Below are positions 8,288 to 16,772 of a stretch of 35,365 bases of DNA, in pieces (position 1 is the first letter of the stretch; every line of letters begins with the position of its first letter). Source of the stretch: an uncultured bacterium (GTDB lineage: Bacteria; Cyanobacteriota; Vampirovibrionia; Gastranaerophilales; Gastranaerophilaceae). The stretch covers positions 1 to 35,365 of the forward strand of contig CASDVD010000092.1 in NCBI GenBank assembly GCA_949284155.1. Direction: 5' to 3'. Under the pieces are notes generated by a model that was not told where the DNA came from, made no database searches, and was given only the letters and a program-made list of their open reading frames with translations. Made by a program: the position numbers and the translations under genes.

Positions 8288-8344
8288 ATCGACCCAAAAA
8301 TTAGAACCTCAGCACAGCCCCTGATTCCAGACCGATACACTTAT

Positions 8345-8373
8345 ATAAAACAACAAGCATACTGCAATGTCAA
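8345..8373 (-). promoter_or_regulatory. Sigma-70-type promoter of rpsL-rpsG
   Basis: On the minus strand, TTGACA (8368-8373) is followed after 17 bases by TTTTAT (8345-8350, part of TTTTATATAAG). The -35 is perfect and the spacing is ideal. Transcription would start near 8338, leaving about 140 bases of leader before rpsL. Confidence 0.7.
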
Positions 8374-8603
8374 TGTTTACAATAGTGATTTGATTTTTTA
8401 ATAAAAATATTTGTAACAATTTAAATTAAGTCATTTTTTAGATTTTTATTAAAGTTTTCGATATTTTTAAATTTATTAATGTAAAGATTTAAACAAGGTA
8501 TTGTATTGAATTGTAAATTTTATGTGATAAGATAACAAATGTAAAAATCTTTAAACTTATACCAAGTGTGAAGAATATCACTCAAGTATAAAAGAAAAAA
8601 AGA

Positions 8604-9578
8604 ATGACAGTTCAAAAGATACAATTTAAATCATTCACCAGTCCTGAAGGGCTGCCAGGGTCAATTAACGGCACCGGCTTTAATAAAGGTAAAAAACTTT
8701 ATAATAAAGACGGATTCAACAATACAGGCTCTCAGCTTATGGAGGCGCAAATAAGCAAAAAGGCGCCGGGGTCTTTGAACAACGAGAAGGGCTATTTGCA
8801 TATTAAAAATGAAGAATTGTATCCTAAATCCCGCAATAATACTATAGTTATAAAATCACACTCTAAGTCTAACTATACGTCTAACAAAAATTTGAATAAG
8901 AGCAACCAAAAGACCGCAGAAATCAGTTTCGGCGGTCTTTTAAATTCTTCACCCAAAGCAGTAAAATCTCTAACAGAAACAAAAGCCTGGAAATTTTCAC
9001 AAAATAAATGGACAAAATGGTTCGTTGATAAAGCAGCAACAAATCAGGCAGTTTTTGAAGCTTTAAATGCGCTTGTTATAACTTGTGCATTGCGCCCGGC
9101 GGCTATACTTGCCCAAAATAATGACAATAACAGAGAAAAAAATAAGAAAGCCGCTTCTCACTCGATTGCTTCAGGAATAATAGGATACGGCTTTGCAGTG
9201 GCATTGTTTACGCCAATTGCACAAGGATTAAAAAAAATTAAAAATAATCCGGAAAAATATGCACAAAAAGCTGCTGAATTTTTCCGAACAAACGGAACTA
9301 AAAAGGTTTCAATGGAAGCATCTAAAAAATTCGCTGCCTATACAATGATTTGCACCTACGGGCCGCAGCTGTTCACCGCAGCAGTACGCTCTGCTGTTAC
9401 AATAGCAATGATACCGGTGATTGACAAATTATTGTTAAATAAAATTTTTGGAACACCTAAAAAACAAGACAAATATGTTCCGCCGACAATTGATCCAATG
9501 TACAACTATTACTATCTCAATTTTTCAAGCAGCCAGTCTAAAAAAGCTTTTCAAAGCTTTACAGGGGTAATAAAATAA
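8604..9578 (+). CDS. Unknown membrane protein with FGG motif (first of a pair)
   Basis: A 324-residue protein I do not recognise. The first about 105 residues are polar, Asn/Lys/Ser-rich and probably disordered, ending in EISFGG (106-111). There follow two hydrophobic regions: about 147-165 with 175-205 (FEALNALVITCALRPAAILA and the SGIIGYGFAVALFTPIAQ stretch), and about 245-275 (YTMICTYGPQLFTAAVRS...MIPVID). No signal peptide is seen at the N terminus. Its stop overlaps the start of the next gene (TAATG), and the two proteins share a layout: a short F-[GK]-G motif, a hydrophobic pair around an Asn/Glu/Lys-rich turn, then a C-terminal hydrophobic segment. They may form one membrane complex. 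The ATG at 8604 has only a purine-rich SD-like stretch. Confidence 0.75.
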   Translation: MTVQKIQFKSFTSPEGLPGSINGTGFNKGKKLYNKDGFNNTGSQLMEAQISKKAPGSLNNEKGYLHIKNEELYPKSRNNTIVIKSHSKSNYTSNKNLNKSNQKTAEISFGGLLNSSPKAVKSLTETKAWKFSQNKWTKWFVDKAATNQAVFEALNALVITCALRPAAILAQNNDNNREKNKKAASHSIASGIIGYGFAVALFTPIAQGLKKIKNNPEKYAQKAAEFFRTNGTKKVSMEASKKFAAYTMICTYGPQLFTAAVRSAVTIAMIPVIDKLLLNKIFGTPKKQDKYVPPTIDPMYNYYYLNFSSSQSKKAFQSFTGVIK

Positions 9579-10537
9579 TGCAAATTCATGCTATCACAAC
9601 ATCTTCTGCAACAAGACACAATGCTCAACTATTTAAAGGCATCAATCCCAATAATGCAAAAAACGGAATAAGCAAAGCCTATGATGCATTAACAGACGTC
9701 ATTGCATATGGAGAAGGAAAACTTGCAAGTACATCTCTAATGAAAAGATTTATAAACTTCATGAAAGATAAAAACTATCAGCAGCACATAGTTGCATCAG
9801 TGGGACTCGTTCTTTCTTTATTTTACATGGCTGATACAGCCCGCTCAAAAAATATTGAAGAAGACCAAAAACTTCCCTTGATAATGAATCAAGGTGTTGT
9901 TTCAGTTGCGTCAACCGTAGGCGGTTACACTCTCGATAACTATCTCACTAAAAAATTGAATAATTTTACAGAAACTTTCAATATTGCAAATATTTCTGAT
10001 GAGCAAATTCAAAAGACTATCCTCGAAATGCACAAAAAGAAAGACAGTCTGGAAAAAACTGATTTCGAAAAGCTTTTCAATATATTAAAAAAATCACAGG
10101 ACAATAAAAATTATACATACGAAAAAAATATAAAAGAAACTTTTGAGGTTGACAGAGGCACTATTAAACAGCTTAAACAGGAACTTAAGAAAAACCCTGA
10201 AAATGCAGTCATCAAAAAAGTGCTTTCCCAAATAGAGGCAATCTCTCAAAGTGATGCAAATAAATCTGCAAAAGTAACAGAGATATATTTTAAACATATT
10301 AATGAAAGTCCTTTAATGAAAAAGATTTTTTCACGTAATGGTTTTACACAATCATTAAAACTCGTTACGGAAAATCAAAAAAGCCTGTCGCAGTTGATGA
10401 CCGGATTGAAGACAGCTAAATCACTTATGGTATTCGGATTAATTTATCGTTTCATAAGCCCTGTTATAGCAACTCCGATTGCAAACAGCATGAGTGAAAG
10501 AATTGAAAAAAAGAAAAGTACTAAAGTATCGGCTTAA
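9578..10537 (+). CDS. Unknown membrane protein (second of the pair)
   Basis: A 319-residue protein of unknown family. LFKGI (18-22) resembles the SFGG motif of its partner. Hydrophobic stretches lie at about 70-90 (IVASVGLVLSLFYMADTA), about 105-122 (MNQGVVSVASTVGGYTLD) and about 288-308 (LMVFGLIYRFISPVIATPIA). Between them (about 135-285) lies a charged, helical, Lys/Glu-rich region that should be soluble. The C terminus is basic (ERIEKKKSTKVSA). It overlaps the 8604 gene by one base, so the two are translationally coupled. AGGGG lies 10 bases before the ATG. The function is unknown. Confidence 0.75.
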   Translation: MQIHAITTSSATRHNAQLFKGINPNNAKNGISKAYDALTDVIAYGEGKLASTSLMKRFINFMKDKNYQQHIVASVGLVLSLFYMADTARSKNIEEDQKLPLIMNQGVVSVASTVGGYTLDNYLTKKLNNFTETFNIANISDEQIQKTILEMHKKKDSLEKTDFEKLFNILKKSQDNKNYTYEKNIKETFEVDRGTIKQLKQELKKNPENAVIKKVLSQIEAISQSDANKSAKVTEIYFKHINESPLMKKIFSRNGFTQSLKLVTENQKSLSQLMTGLKTAKSLMVFGLIYRFISPVIATPIANSMSERIEKKKSTKVSA

Positions 10538-10546
10538 CAAATAAAA

Positions 10547-10584
10547 AAATCCCATCGGGGAAAGAATACCGGATGGGAATTTGT
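10547..10584 (-). terminator. Terminator between convergent genes 9578 and 12032
   Basis: CCCATC-GG (10551-10558) pairs with CCGGATGGG (10569-10577), with AAAT/ATTT extending the stem. On the minus strand the stem is followed by a run of T (complement of 10543-10549), so it is a good terminator for the minus-strand gene ending at 10611 and may also stop the plus-strand transcript. Confidence 0.75.
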
Positions 10585-10610
10585 TAGGTTTTAGTTTGAT
10601 TAATAGGTAA

Positions 10611-12032
10611 TTATTTAATATTGGATTTTACATATTCAATAAGTTGTTTTGCAACATTTTCAGGGAGTTCAATACCACGGGAACGGATAATATCATCGAG
10701 AGATAATGTCTTACCATCGGTTATTGAATGAAATATTTTTTGCTGCGTTTCAACAGGCAATGCTGAAAATGCGGCAGCATAGCTTTCGGGAGTATAAATA
10801 CCTTCAAGGAATGTCTGTTCTGGAGCAGCAGAACCCAAATTAAAACTTGCGGCGTCTTTCTCAGGATTTATAGCAAAGGTTTTATTGAGTTCATTCTGAC
10901 GGATAGCATGTGCTGCTCGTCTGTCTGCTTCTACTACTCCGGAAACTGAATTGTTCGGTGTTGAATAAGCTGTTCTGATATTGTTTGTATTTTTTTGTGA
11001 TATATTTTCAAATTGAGCTTTTATTGCTGCTGCCTCTGCTGTGGGCATAGAAGCAAATGTTTTATTGAGTTCATTCTGACGGATAGCATGTGCAGCCCGT
11101 CTGTCTGCTTCTACTACTCCGGAAACTGAATTGTTCGGTATTGAATAAGCTGTTCTGATATTGTTTGTATTTTTTTGTGATATATTTTCAAATTGAGCTT
11201 TTATTGCTGCTGCCTCTGCTGTGGGTTTCATCGACTGAACCGGAGGTTTAGGACTATTTTTGCCGGCGGCTGCTAAAATTGTATTCATGTTTTGATTAAT
11301 GTTACTCTTGAGTCCGCCTATTATTGAAGCAAGTCCGGCCTTTACTTGAGGGTCAGGCTGGGTTTTAACAGCAGCTGCTGAAGCCTGCGGCGCAACTTGA
11401 GGTTGTATTGGCGGAGCAACTTGAGGTTGAACCGGCGGTGTAACAGGATTAGCTGCCGGTTTTACAGGAGCATACCTCAATGTAGAAGGGTCAACCATAT
11501 AAGTAACAGGTTTTTGTACATATGGTCTAAATTGTTTATAGACTTTTATTTTATTAGACGCATTAGCAGAGTTATTTCCTGATTGCGTAGCAGCAGGATT
11601 TTGATGTTTTAAATTATTTGCCGTATTTTTTGTATTTTTTGCGGCAGTTTTTGCTAAATTCTTATTACGGGTTCTAAAGGCAGCTATTGCAAGAGCTACA
11701 GAGCCAAGAGCCGTACCCAGAATACCAAGAATAGTAGGCATATCATCGCTCGGAACATCTGCCGGAATAGGTCTGCCATGATAATTATTAATATGCTGAT
11801 CATTCTTAATTACAGCCTCACGGGTTCGTTGACTGATTAACGGATCAACGACATTGCCGTATCCTCCGTAGATACCATAGCCATAGCCTGAACCGGGAGC
11901 AATATTGGCATTCATTCCCGATGGATAGCCGGGAAGATAACCGCCGCCAATATTATAATTGGCCTGAATATTACCCATTGGTGAATACAGACTTTCAAAT
12001 CTTGTGTTGAAATTGTCCAAACCTAAAGACAT
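10611..12032 (-). CDS. Unknown Gly/Tyr- and Pro/Gln-rich membrane-anchored protein with a 60-residue tandem repeat
   Basis: A 473-residue protein of unknown family. Residues 28-60 are Gly/Tyr-rich (PGSGYGYGIYGGYGN). One hydrophobic segment (99-119, PTILGILGTALGSVALAIAAF) is followed by Arg/Lys, which suggests a single membrane anchor. Next come an Asn/Lys/Ala-rich stretch and a Pro/Gln/Val linker with the repeated unit QPQVAP (about 195-215). Two nearly identical 60-residue repeats then follow (about 270-329 and 330-387, each with TAEAAAIKAQFENIS and VVEADRRAAHAIRQNELNK), and a C-terminal domain (about 395-473) ending ELPENVAKQLIEYVKSNIK. GGAG lies 8 bases before the ATG. The layout suggests a surface or periplasm-spanning protein, which is inference. 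Confidence 0.75.
   Translation of the reverse strand: MSLGLDNFNTRFESLYSPMGNIQANYNIGGGYLPGYPSGMNANIAPGSGYGYGIYGGYGNVVDPLISQRTREAVIKNDQHINNYHGRPIPADVPSDDMPTILGILGTALGSVALAIAAFRTRNKNLAKTAAKNTKNTANNLKHQNPAATQSGNNSANASNKIKVYKQFRPYVQKPVTYMVDPSTLRYAPVKPAANPVTPPVQPQVAPPIQPQVAPQASAAAVKTQPDPQVKAGLASIIGGLKSNINQNMNTILAAAGKNSPKPPVQSMKPTAEAAAIKAQFENISQKNTNNIRTAYSIPNNSVSGVVEADRRAAHAIRQNELNKTFASMPTAEAAAIKAQFENISQKNTNNIRTAYSTPNNSVSGVVEADRRAAHAIRQNELNKTFAINPEKDAASFNLGSAAPEQTFLEGIYTPESYAAAFSALPVETQQKIFHSITDGKTLSLDDIIRSRGIELPENVAKQLIEYVKSNIK
10872..11225 (-). repeat. Nearly perfect 180-bp tandem duplication inside the 473-residue protein gene
   Basis: Bases 10872-11045 and 11052-11225 are the same apart from about four substitutions, with a period of exactly 180 bases (60 codons). 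The frame is kept. The high identity even at third codon positions points to a recent duplication or ongoing conversion between copies. Confidence 0.95.
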
Positions 12033-12281
12033 AACCTAATCTCCAAACTATTAAACACTACCGTATCTTTATAAAAACAATTAATCTGTACAAATTGCTT
12101 AAACAGTAAAAATTATTAAGAAATATTAAGAATAAAATGGGTAATTTGTCACGAAATTTCAGCAAGGATTAGACTATATACAAAAAATTGTAATAAAAAT
12201 TCCAACTGTCTACTACCATTTTAAATGTCAGCAAGTAGAATATATATAAGGTGTACATAATACATTTAAGAGGAGAAGCAG

Positions 12282-13670
12282 ATGCTGGAATTTAACTGTA
12301 AAAACGTGACCGAAAGCGTTATCGGCTCTGAAAACGGGCTTAACCTTGAGGAAGAGTTTAATAATTATTCTGACAAAATTGCAAGAATAATAAATGAGTT
12401 AAATTCTAAAAAAGATAAACCCGGCCAATGGCTGCAATGGATGAACCTTGGATACAACGAAGAAACCGTCTGGCTGGTAAAAGAATATGCAGCTATGGTT
12501 CAAAATCAGTTTGACAACATACTGGTATTGGGAATAGGCGGGTCTGCACTCGGCGGAATGGCATTATGTGAGGCACTTTTAAAACCATATTGGAATTTGC
12601 TCTCTAATGAACAGCGTAATAATTTGCCTAAAATTTTCTTTCTGGACAATATAGACCCGGATCAGATTAACGGTTTGTTAGACATATTGGACTTGAAAAA
12701 AACACTTGTAAATGTAATAACAAAATCCGGCTCAACCGCAGAAACAATGTCGCAGTTTATGATTGTCAAAAGCAGGTTAGAAGCAGAGCTTGGCGATGAA
12801 TACAGAAAAAATGTAGTCGCAACGACCGACAAAAATGCCGGAATTTTACGCCAAATTTCAAATGAAGAAGGATACAAAACATTTGTCGTTCCTGATGATG
12901 TCGGAGGAAGATTTTCCGTATTTTCAGCCGTCGGCCTTCTTCCCTTTGCACTTGTTGGAATCGACATAGAAGAATTGATTCAGGGTGTAAAAGATATGGA
13001 TTTGGCACTCAAAAATACGGATATCAGACATAATATTGCAGCACAAAATGCATTGATACATTACCTGATGGACACAAAAAAAGGAAAAAATTTATCAGTA
13101 ATGATGCCATATTCCAGCAAATTAAAATATATTTCAGACTGGTATGTTCAACTTTGGGCTGAAAGTTTAGGAAAAAATAAAGATAATGACGGAAACTCCG
13201 TTAACATAGGCCCGACACCAATAAAAGCTCTAGGTGCTACTGACCAGCACTCACAAATCCAACTATACAACGAAGGCCCGAATGATAAGCTGATTAATTT
13301 CATTAGAGTTAAACAGTTTGATACAACTTTGGAAATTCCTAAAATATTTGAATTTACCGGCATAGGATACCTCGGAGGCAAAACTATTAATGACTTGATA
13401 AATGCCGAAGCCGAATCAACAAAAGTTGCTCTTATTGATTATCAAAGACCAAATGTAACTCTGACAATTGACAGAGTTTGCCCTTATGATTTAGGACAAC
13501 TAATCTATATGCTTGAAGTACAAACGGCGATTGCAGGAGAATTATACAATATAAACACCTTTAACCAGCCGGGAGTAGAACAAGCTAAAAATTACACATA
13601 CGCTCTTATGGGACGGGCAGGATATGAAGATTCAGCCAATGCTCTGAGAGAAAAAATGGCGATACAATAA
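12282..13670 (+). CDS. pgi: Glucose-6-phosphate isomerase
   Basis: A 462-residue enzyme interconverting glucose 6-phosphate and fructose 6-phosphate in glycolysis and gluconeogenesis. The length fits the shorter Bacillus-type form rather than the 550-residue enterobacterial form. Two SIS sugar-phosphate-binding domains are visible: VLGIGGSALGG (82-92) and TKSGSTAET near 150, followed by VGGRFSVFSAVGLLP. The family pattern 'D.HSQ.QLY.EGP.D' (DQHSQIQLYNEGPND) carries the catalytic glutamate region, and 'NQPGVEQAKN' near the C terminus carries the active-site lysine. The start has a strong SD (AGAGGAGA). It stands alone, with no clear terminator after it. Confidence 0.97.
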   Translation: MLEFNCKNVTESVIGSENGLNLEEEFNNYSDKIARIINELNSKKDKPGQWLQWMNLGYNEETVWLVKEYAAMVQNQFDNILVLGIGGSALGGMALCEALLKPYWNLLSNEQRNNLPKIFFLDNIDPDQINGLLDILDLKKTLVNVITKSGSTAETMSQFMIVKSRLEAELGDEYRKNVVATTDKNAGILRQISNEEGYKTFVVPDDVGGRFSVFSAVGLLPFALVGIDIEELIQGVKDMDLALKNTDIRHNIAAQNALIHYLMDTKKGKNLSVMMPYSSKLKYISDWYVQLWAESLGKNKDNDGNSVNIGPTPIKALGATDQHSQIQLYNEGPNDKLINFIRVKQFDTTLEIPKIFEFTGIGYLGGKTINDLINAEAESTKVALIDYQRPNVTLTIDRVCPYDLGQLIYMLEVQTAIAGELYNINTFNQPGVEQAKNYTYALMGRAGYEDSANALREKMAIQ

Positions 13671-13852
13671 AAAAATATTTACACACAAAAATATAATATT
13701 AATAAATATCGTCAATATTTTCAGCTATGTAACAATAATTTACAATATTAGGCATGCCGGTATGTGTTTGATAAAATAATTGCAGGAGAATGTCTATTCA
13801 TATATAGATTTAACTTTTTGAAAATGAGAAGATAGAATCAGCGAGTTATTTA

Positions 13853-16321
13853 ATGTCTGACATAAATTATTTTGAAATTATAAAAAATAAACTGGATGCA
13901 GTCGTAGATAAGATTATGCAAAGAGAAGCATCCGATGAAAATTTTCGTATAACTTATGCTCAAATTTTAGAAAAAATTAATACGAAAATGGATCTCTTTT
14001 CATCTACTGATGAAATTCAAAAAATAGAAATATTAGGCTCTGAAGTAAGAAATCTCATTTGTGAAAAAGATGAAAATCTAAATTCAAAACTCACCGGATT
14101 GTGCAAAGATTTTGACGAATTATATGATCAAGTGCAAAATTGCATAAAAACACCGGAAATAGTTCAGGCATTTCAAACACTCCAAAAAAATATTAAATAT
14201 TTCTCTGAAGAAATCGAAAATCAAAGAGCCGCACTAAATAATTTAATCACTAATATAGAAAAATTCGGCAACCTCGATAACACTAACAGATTTCTTGAAA
14301 GTGAATTTAATATTATTAAAAGCCAAAATGCCATAATAAACGATACACTTGTTAATCAGCTGCAAGCTTTAAATAATCATACAAAAGAATATGATACAAA
14401 ATTTATTGAATTAATAAGCACTATCAACCAGGATCTTAATGACGTTATGGAACGTGCAAAAATGCTTCCTGAAAAAAGTGACACAAACATTATTTTCAAT
14501 AAGATAGAAGAACTGACCCTACAGTTTGAAGAATCTAAAAACTTTATTCTCGGTATCAACAATAACATAGTCACTTTAATCGATGTTGTTGACAACATAT
14601 TTTCAAATGACGATTTTGAAAAAACACAAAAAGAAATCTCTGAGGTTTTAGTTAATACCACTCTTTTGTCAGAAGCTGTTAAGCTTCTTTGTACAAAAGA
14701 AGATATTAATTCTTCGCTAAACGAAAGCTCAGATGACATAAAAAAATACACCTCTGATTTAATTGAGCATCTTGAAGAAAAAATTCTGTCAAAACTTGAT
14801 TTTTCAGCTCTTGACAATGTAAAAGACTTTGCGGAAAAAATTCTATTCCAGGGTACTGAAGTCTTAAAAGAAGAAATTTGGTCTATTAAAGATTCTGTCG
14901 GAGAAGTAAAGGGTGATATTGAAAATATCAGTACAAAACTCGATACTTTACGTGATGAAATAGCGGACAATCTTTCAAAAGAAAGTATTGCAAAGGCATA
15001 TCAATTTGAAAACATTGCAGAAACAGTAATAAAAAAACAGGCTAATCAATTAAATGCGGCTAAAGAAGAAATTACAGAAATTATCTCAGAAGAAAGCATT
15101 GCAACTCAAAATCAACTAAATACACTTAAAGATGAAGTAACTGACATAATTTCAGAAGAAAGTACAGCTTCACAAAGTCAAATAAGCAGCCTAAAAAATG
15201 AGCTTTCACAGCTTATTTCAAAAGAAAACATTGCTACGCAGAATGAAATCAAAAATCTAAAAGAAGATAGTAAAGAATCAATAGACTCATTAAAAAAACA
15301 ATTTTTAACGCAGCTTGTTCAGGTTGCGGAAAATATTTCATTTGTCGAAGAAGCAGAAGATATACATGAGCATATCTACACTATCTCAGATGAAATAGCC
15401 GAAAAGATTAATTCTCTGAAAAATACTTCTGAAGTTAATGCACAAGATCTTATTAAACTGCTTGAAAAAATCAATTCAAGAATAACAGGAGATTATGCAG
15501 AAGGCGATTATATCTATACATTGCCGGATGTGGAATCAGATTTAACAAAAATCAGATTGGATTTGAACAATATCTCCAAAACGCTTATTAATACAGAAAA
15601 TATGTCTGATGAAAAAATAGGCGATATTTATTCAAGCTTAAACAACTTAAAAATAAGCATAGAAAGACTTGAAAACAGCAATGTCAATGAAGAAATTGTT
15701 GAAGTAAAAAAACGTTTTGATGAGCTTAACGAAGATATATCAAGTATCAGCAAAAGAACAAATAAGCTGATAATCTCTTCTGATGAAGTTAATAAAACTC
15801 TCCAAAAACATATCGATGAATTTACAAAAATTGTTGAACATTTTGATACAGTTACTAAAAAGTTTACAGACGATGCATTAATACACAACATAAATCAAAG
15901 ACTAGAAATTCTTGTAAACTCTAATAAAGCATTAAATGAAGCATTTATGTATCTAGCCGAATGGATTGATAATACCAGTGAATCATTTAACAGTATAAAA
16001 GAAAACTTTGCTAAAATATCGGAAAAATACGAAGAACCTGATTATACAGCTGATAATTTAAAAATTCTTTCAAAAAAAGTTGAACAACAAGAAGCGAAAC
16101 TTGTTTTAATAAATGAAAAACTTGATACGCTCATGAACGGAGATAATTCTGAAGTAAAATCACTTTTAGAATTTATTGCCTCTCAGGTAAGTGTTGCAAA
16201 TGAAAAGATTATAGAACACGATAAAATGGCTCAGCGTGTTGAATCTATTGAAAGACAGCTTAAAAAAGTCGAAAAAAATATAGGACTGATTACAGCTTAT
16301 CTTGAGGATGATGAAGACTAG
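13853..16321 (+). CDS. Long coiled-coil protein with 22-residue repeats
   Basis: An 822-residue, acidic, almost wholly helical protein with no signal peptide and no membrane segment. I do not recognise a catalytic domain. Heptad-rich coiled coil runs through most of it. Around residues 405-471 three 22-residue repeats stand out, each of the form [ED]-[IVL]-x-x-[IL]-I-S-[EK]-E-x-x-A-x-[QS]-x-[QE]-[IL]-x-x-L-K, and a related unit precedes them (DEIADNLSKESIAKA). Such 22-mers resemble the amphipathic helices of apolipoprotein-like and late-embryogenesis proteins. A conserved-looking C terminus (about 770-822) ends in an acidic tail (LEDDED). A structural, cytoskeletal or chromosome-associated role is possible but unproven. 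The start has only a weak SD. Its stop overlaps that of the small minus-strand gene at 16318. Confidence 0.85.
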   Translation: MSDINYFEIIKNKLDAVVDKIMQREASDENFRITYAQILEKINTKMDLFSSTDEIQKIEILGSEVRNLICEKDENLNSKLTGLCKDFDELYDQVQNCIKTPEIVQAFQTLQKNIKYFSEEIENQRAALNNLITNIEKFGNLDNTNRFLESEFNIIKSQNAIINDTLVNQLQALNNHTKEYDTKFIELISTINQDLNDVMERAKMLPEKSDTNIIFNKIEELTLQFEESKNFILGINNNIVTLIDVVDNIFSNDDFEKTQKEISEVLVNTTLLSEAVKLLCTKEDINSSLNESSDDIKKYTSDLIEHLEEKILSKLDFSALDNVKDFAEKILFQGTEVLKEEIWSIKDSVGEVKGDIENISTKLDTLRDEIADNLSKESIAKAYQFENIAETVIKKQANQLNAAKEEITEIISEESIATQNQLNTLKDEVTDIISEESTASQSQISSLKNELSQLISKENIATQNEIKNLKEDSKESIDSLKKQFLTQLVQVAENISFVEEAEDIHEHIYTISDEIAEKINSLKNTSEVNAQDLIKLLEKINSRITGDYAEGDYIYTLPDVESDLTKIRLDLNNISKTLINTENMSDEKIGDIYSSLNNLKISIERLENSNVNEEIVEVKKRFDELNEDISSISKRTNKLIISSDEVNKTLQKHIDEFTKIVEHFDTVTKKFTDDALIHNINQRLEILVNSNKALNEAFMYLAEWIDNTSESFNSIKENFAKISEKYEEPDYTADNLKILSKKVEQQEAKLVLINEKLDTLMNGDNSEVKSLLEFIASQVSVANEKIIEHDKMAQRVESIERQLKKVEKNIGLITAYLEDDED

Positions 16322-16521
16322 TTATTGCTCATAACCAGTTTAAAAGTTGTCAGATTTTTAAGTGCAAATATTTTATGCTTAAAATTTTGACCTTCGTTGA
16401 TTTTGAATATACGGATTATACGTTGTATTTCTTCCAAATTTTTTCTTGAAGTTATATCATAAACATTTTTAACCGGATCAGAAACAACGCCAATAATTGT
16501 ATTCAATTCATGTTCTTTCAT
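16318..16521 (-). CDS. Small unknown protein, tail to tail with the coiled-coil gene
   Basis: A 67-residue basic protein (MKEHELNTIIGVVSDPVKNV...) of unknown family, with no membrane segment. A helix rich in Ile/Arg/Lys (about 28-42, KNLEEIQRIIRIFKI) may bind a partner or nucleic acid, which is inference. The start at 16519-16521 has AGAGGA 9 bases upstream, a convincing SD. Its stop codon (complement of 16318-16320) shares the CTAG at 16318-16321 with the stop of the 822-residue gene, so there is no room for a terminator between them. Confidence 0.6.
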   Translation of the reverse strand: MKEHELNTIIGVVSDPVKNVYDITSRKNLEEIQRIIRIFKINEGQNFKHKIFALKNLTTFKLVMSNN

Positions 16522-16706
16522 CTGTCAAATTCCTCTAAATCTCTATATTCTTATAAAGTAAATTTGACCAGAATAATTGCCTAATTAAAAAAAAATGGTT
16601 AAGTAATGTTAACGAAAAATTAAATAATAAATATATACATATAATATATAAATAGTTTTAAAGATACTAACTTATGTTACAATACAATAGAATTTTAAAT
16701 AAATAG

Positions 16707-16737
16707 TTGCGAAAATACTAAATCTTTCGTATATAAT
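16707..16737 (+). promoter_or_regulatory. Promoter of the 16773 gene with inverted repeat in the spacer
   Basis: TTGCGA (16707-16712) is followed by TATATA at 17 bases or TATAAT (16732-16737) at 19. The spacer holds CGAAA (16710-16714) and TTTCG (16725-16729) as an inverted repeat with 10 bases between, a plausible operator for a dimeric repressor. The rest of the 16522-16772 gap is very AT-rich without other features. Confidence 0.5.
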
Positions 16738-16772
16738 ATAACACATACAACAGCTATATAAGGAGAGATGCA

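Larger units (their letters stand above)
8199..8603. other. 405-base intergenic region between rpsL and the 8604 gene
   Basis: It holds the rpsL promoter and leader on the minus strand (8199-8373), then very AT-rich DNA. For the plus strand a weak promoter can be proposed: TTGAAT (8506-8511), 16 bases, TAAGAT (8528-8533). Near the gene, TTATAC (8557-8562) and GTATAA (8586-8591) form an inverted repeat that also contains GTGA/TCAC halves; it could be an operator or a small hairpin in the 5' leader. No other gene is seen. Confidence 0.6.

Noticed and set aside
13753-13760. GGCATGCC palindrome upstream of the coiled-coil gene as an operator
   Set aside because: An 8-base palindrome alone occurs by chance and no promoter element aligns with it.
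14377-14970. 197-codon open frame on the minus strand inside the coiled-coil gene
   Set aside because: It is antisense to a clear coiled-coil coding frame, Ser/Ile/Phe-rich as expected for the complement of AT-rich Glu/Lys codons, and lacks an SD.
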